The notes beneath the pieces are model-generated. The model was not told the DNA's origin, searched no databases, and saw only the letters and a list, made by a program, of their open reading frames with translations. The translations under genes were made by a program, and so were the position numbers. Below, piece by piece: positions 6,681 through 8,560 of a stretch of DNA of 8,560 bases. How positions within the stretch are numbered: position 1 is the stretch's first letter; every line of letters starts with the position of its first letter. Source of the DNA: Acidimicrobiia bacterium (GTDB lineage: Bacteria; Actinomycetota; Acidimicrobiia; IMCC26256; PALSA-555); NCBI GenBank assembly GCA_017853455.1, contig JAFMJM010000094.1, forward strand, positions 1 to 8,560. Reading direction: 5' to 3'.

Positions 6681-6746
6681 GCCACCATCCTCCCAGCCCG
6701 GCACCGCCGATACGCTGCTCCGACGACGGGATCGAGGAGGTCGACC
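6681..6746. promoter_or_regulatory. Divergent intergenic region between GT2 operon and P450
   Basis: This 66-bp spacer lies between two divergent genes and must contain or overlap both promoters. It holds a strong Shine-Dalgarno for each gene: GAGGAGG at 6734-6740 for the P450, six bases before its GTG, and GGGAGG on the minus strand at 6689-6694 for the GT2 gene. On the plus strand TACGCT (6711-6716) fits the loose actinobacterial -10 pattern TANNNT. No convincing -35 element, operator palindrome or minus-strand -10 could be picked out by eye. Confidence 0.5.
6711..6716 (+). promoter_or_regulatory. Candidate -10 element for the P450 gene
   Basis: TACGCT matches TANNNT and lies 30 bases before the P450 start codon, which would place transcription near 6723 and leave room for the Shine-Dalgarno at 6734. 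No good -35 hexamer is seen about 17 bases upstream. Such short matches occur by chance, so this is only a suggestion. Confidence 0.25.
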
Positions 6747-7976
6747 GTGGGAATCGCCGAGGACGCCCTGGTCTTCACCGACCCCCGGGCCTACGCCGAC
6801 GAGCCCCGCTTCCACGCGGCGTGTCGGCGGCTCCGGGCCGAGGCCCCCGTCGTGCGGGTCGACGCCCCGAACTACGACCCCTTCTACGCGGTCACCCGTC
6901 ACGAGGACGTGATGGAGGTGGAGTGCCACCCGGAGCGGTGGATCAATGCTCCCCGCCCGGCCCTCGGGCCCCGGCGCGGCGACGCCGTCGACCCGGCCGA
7001 CGTGCCGGTGCGCACCCTCGTCCAGATGGACGGCCCCGACCACCTCATGTACCGGCACGTGAGTGCCGACTGGTTCAAGCCGCGCAACATCTCCCGGTTG
7101 GCCGACCGCGCCGCCGAGCTGTCGAAGCGCTCGGTCGACCACATGGCGGCACTCGGCGGCCGCTGCGACTTCTTCGCCGAGGTCGCCATGAACTACCCGC
7201 TCGCCATGATCCTGTCGCTGCTGGGCCTCCCCGAGGACGACTTCCCGCGCATGCTGAAGCTCACCCAGGAGCTGTTCGGCAACGCCGACCCGGACATGGC
7301 CCGCGAGGGGGCCGACAACGCCTTCCTCGAGACGATGATGGACTTCTTCGCCTACTTCCAGGGCGTGGTCGACGACCGACAGGCGAATCCGGTCGACGAC
7401 CTGGCGTCACGGATCGCGAACGCGGAGGTGGACGGCGCTCCGATCGGGCTGATGGAGACGATCGGCTACTACGTCATCATCGCCACCGCCGGGCACGACA
7501 CCACGAGCGCCGCCATCGCCGGTGGGATGCACGCCCTGCTCCAGCACCCCGAGCAGCTCGCCCGCCTGCAGGCCGACCCGGGTCTCGTCCCGACCGCCGT
7601 CGACGAGATGATCCGCTGGGTGTCGCCGGTGAAGCAGTTCATGCGGACCGCCACCGAGGACACCGTGCTGCACGACGTGCCGATCGCCGCCGGCGAGGCG
7701 GTGCTCCTGTCGTTCCCGTCGGCGAACCGCGACGACGCCGTGTTCACCGACCCCGACACCTTCGACGTGGGGCGCACCCCCAACCGGCACCTCGGGTTCG
7801 GGTTCGGTGCGCACTACTGCCTCGGGACCCACCTGGCGAAGCTCGAGATGAAGGCGCTCTACAACGAGTTGATCCCGCGCCTCGTGTCGATCGAGTCCGA
7901 CGGCGACGCCGAGTACGTGCGCACCCTGTTCGTGGGTGGACCGAAGCGCGTCCCGGTGCGTTACGAGCTGGTCTGA
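6747..7976 (+). CDS. Cytochrome P450 monooxygenase (soluble bacterial type)
   Basis: This is a complete 409-aa P450, the usual length for bacterial class I enzymes, with no N-terminal membrane anchor. All signatures are present: the oxygen-activating I-helix motif AGHDTT (248-253), the K-helix ExxR as EMIR (E287, R290), and the heme loop FGFGAHYCLG (351-360) with C358 as the heme thiolate ligand. It inserts one oxygen atom into an organic substrate using electrons from a ferredoxin and reductase; neither redox partner is in the window. The subfamily and substrate cannot be assigned from motifs alone. The start GTG 6747-6749 follows GAGGAGG (6734-6740) by six bases. It is transcribed away from the glycosyltransferase operon, and its last 16 bases overlap the 3' end of the convergent channel gene. 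A link to the operon is possible only through the shared spacer. Confidence 0.96.
   Translation: MGIAEDALVFTDPRAYADEPRFHAACRRLRAEAPVVRVDAPNYDPFYAVTRHEDVMEVECHPERWINAPRPALGPRRGDAVDPADVPVRTLVQMDGPDHLMYRHVSADWFKPRNISRLADRAAELSKRSVDHMAALGGRCDFFAEVAMNYPLAMILSLLGLPEDDFPRMLKLTQELFGNADPDMAREGADNAFLETMMDFFAYFQGVVDDRQANPVDDLASRIANAEVDGAPIGLMETIGYYVIIATAGHDTTSAAIAGGMHALLQHPEQLARLQADPGLVPTAVDEMIRWVSPVKQFMRTATEDTVLHDVPIAAGEAVLLSFPSANRDDAVFTDPDTFDVGRTPNRHLGFGFGAHYCLGTHLAKLEMKALYNELIPRLVSIESDGDAEYVRTLFVGGPKRVPVRYELV
7961..7976. other. 16-bp convergent overlap of P450 and channel 3' ends
   Basis: The P450 stop (TGA 7974-7976, plus) and the channel stop (TAA 7963-7961, minus) lie within each other's coding sequence. 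No intergenic terminator can exist here, so both transcripts must continue into antisense of the other gene before ending. Confidence 0.85.
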
Positions 7977-8560
7977 TCCGATCCGTCGTCGGCGTGGCGG
8001 TGCTCCACCGCGCCGCCGAGGCGGACCCGGAGGGCGTGCACCTCGTGGCGCAGCGCCCGCATCTCCTCGGCGATGTCGTGCTCGATCTCGGCGACCAGGC
8101 CCCGGGCTGGTGCGGCCGACGCCCCGTCGGACGCCCCGTCGGCGTTGTCCTCGAGGCGGAACAGTGACGCCAGCGACGCGGCGACGGTCCCGAGCAGGCC
8201 GACGCCGACCAGCATGAGCAGGGTGGCGGTCACGCGCCCCACCGTCGACTCGGGGACGAGGTCGCCGTATCCGACGGTGGTGATGGTGACGACCGCCCAC
8301 CACAGCGAGTCGCCGTAGGTCTTGAACCCGTGCTTGTGGTGCTCGGCGCGCACCACGATCTCGGCGGCGACCATCGTGGCGATGGAGACGTAGAGGAACG
8401 GGCGGCCCAGGCGCTTGAGCGTGCGGGCGACCATCGGGGTCTTGAAGCCGATGACCAGCACCCGGGCGAGTCGGGCGAGCCGGAGCAGCGAGACGATCTC
8501 ACCGCCCCCGACCCCCGGGAGCAGGAACCACGGTGAGGTCAGGAGCACCACCGCGAGGTC
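7961..8560 (-). CDS. Potassium channel, C-terminal part (5' end beyond the window)
   Basis: This is a 199-codon fragment of a cation channel whose start lies beyond base 8560. The reading frame is open to the edge (DLAVVLLTSPWFLLPG), so the GTG codons at 8551 and 8548 are probably internal. Visible in order are: the end of an S3-like helix; an S4-like segment with arginines every third residue (LLRLARLARVL) followed by more basic residues; S5 (PFLYVSIATMVAAEIVV); the pore helix and selectivity filter TTVGYGD at 8281-8261; S6 (about 25 hydrophobic residues after GRV); and a cytoplasmic coiled-coil-like tail rich in Glu, Arg and His (EIEHDIAEEMRALRHEVHAL). The filter predicts K+ selectivity. 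The S4 charges suggest a Kv-like six-helix, voltage-sensing tetramer. The gene ends at TAA 7963-7961, inside the last codons of the P450 on the other strand. Confidence 0.9.
   Translation of the reverse strand, partial: DLAVVLLTSPWFLLPGVGGGEIVSLLRLARLARVLVIGFKTPMVARTLKRLGRPFLYVSIATMVAAEIVVRAEHHKHGFKTYGDSLWWAVVTITTVGYGDLVPESTVGRVTATLLMLVGVGLLGTVAASLASLFRLEDNADGASDGASAAPARGLVAEIEHDIAEEMRALRHEVHALRVRLGGAVEHRHADDGSDQTSS

Noticed and set aside
6060..6746. Upstream extension of the P450 frame
   Set aside because: It is antisense to the GT2 gene, while the GTG at 6747 has an excellent GAGGAGG at six bases and gives the normal P450 length.
6681..7142. Extension of the GT2 frame across the spacer into the P450 region
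   Set aside because: It is antisense to the P450 and lacks GT2 residues. The GTG at 6680 has a well-placed Shine-Dalgarno just before the conserved fold starts.
7407..8303. Minus-strand open frame of 298 codons
   Set aside because: It runs antisense through the P450 and out of frame through the channel gene, with no recognisable domain.

Overview
The window is very GC-rich (C/G dominates third codon positions), with GTG starts and tightly packed genes. This fits a high-GC actinobacterium; an acidimicrobial-type lineage is a guess, and nothing in the sequence fixes the taxon. No rRNA, tRNA, CRISPR array, insertion sequence or integrase was seen.

Layout, right to left, because most genes lie on the minus strand. 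(1) 8560-7961: the C-terminal part of a potassium channel (S4-like helix, TTVGYGD filter, last membrane helix, coiled-coil tail), running off the right edge. (2) 6747-7976, plus strand: a complete soluble cytochrome P450 of 409 aa, whose end overlaps the end of the channel gene by 16 bp. (3) 6681-6746: a 66-bp divergent spacer that must hold the promoters of the P450 and of the minus-strand operon. (4) 6680 down to the left edge: one tight minus-strand operon of six genes. In order these are a small GT2 glycosyltransferase (235 aa); a PqqD-like protein (166 aa) with a distinctive C-terminal tail; an HprK-like kinase (361 aa); two large paralogous multidomain glycosyltransferases (691 and 709 aa); and the first 57 codons of an unrecognised gene. 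From PqqD onward every junction overlaps (20, 4, 4 and 4 nt), so the set is probably co-transcribed and translationally coupled.

The operon is the interesting part. PqqD-like domains are peptide-binding modules (RiPP recognition elements). HprK-like kinases next to them are known to phosphorylate peptide or protein serines, for example in some lasso-peptide clusters. Here the pair is joined to three glycosyltransferase genes rather than to a lasso cyclase, radical-SAM enzyme or transporter, and there is no room in the operon for a separate precursor-peptide gene. A plausible but unproven reading is a system that recognises a peptide or protein, phosphorylates it or uses phosphorylation as control, and builds or attaches a glycan. 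The two large enzymes share one GT2-like catalytic domain but combine it with tetratricopeptide-like repeats and a different second glycosyltransferase-like domain, in different orders. The P450 and the channel are probably unrelated neighbours.
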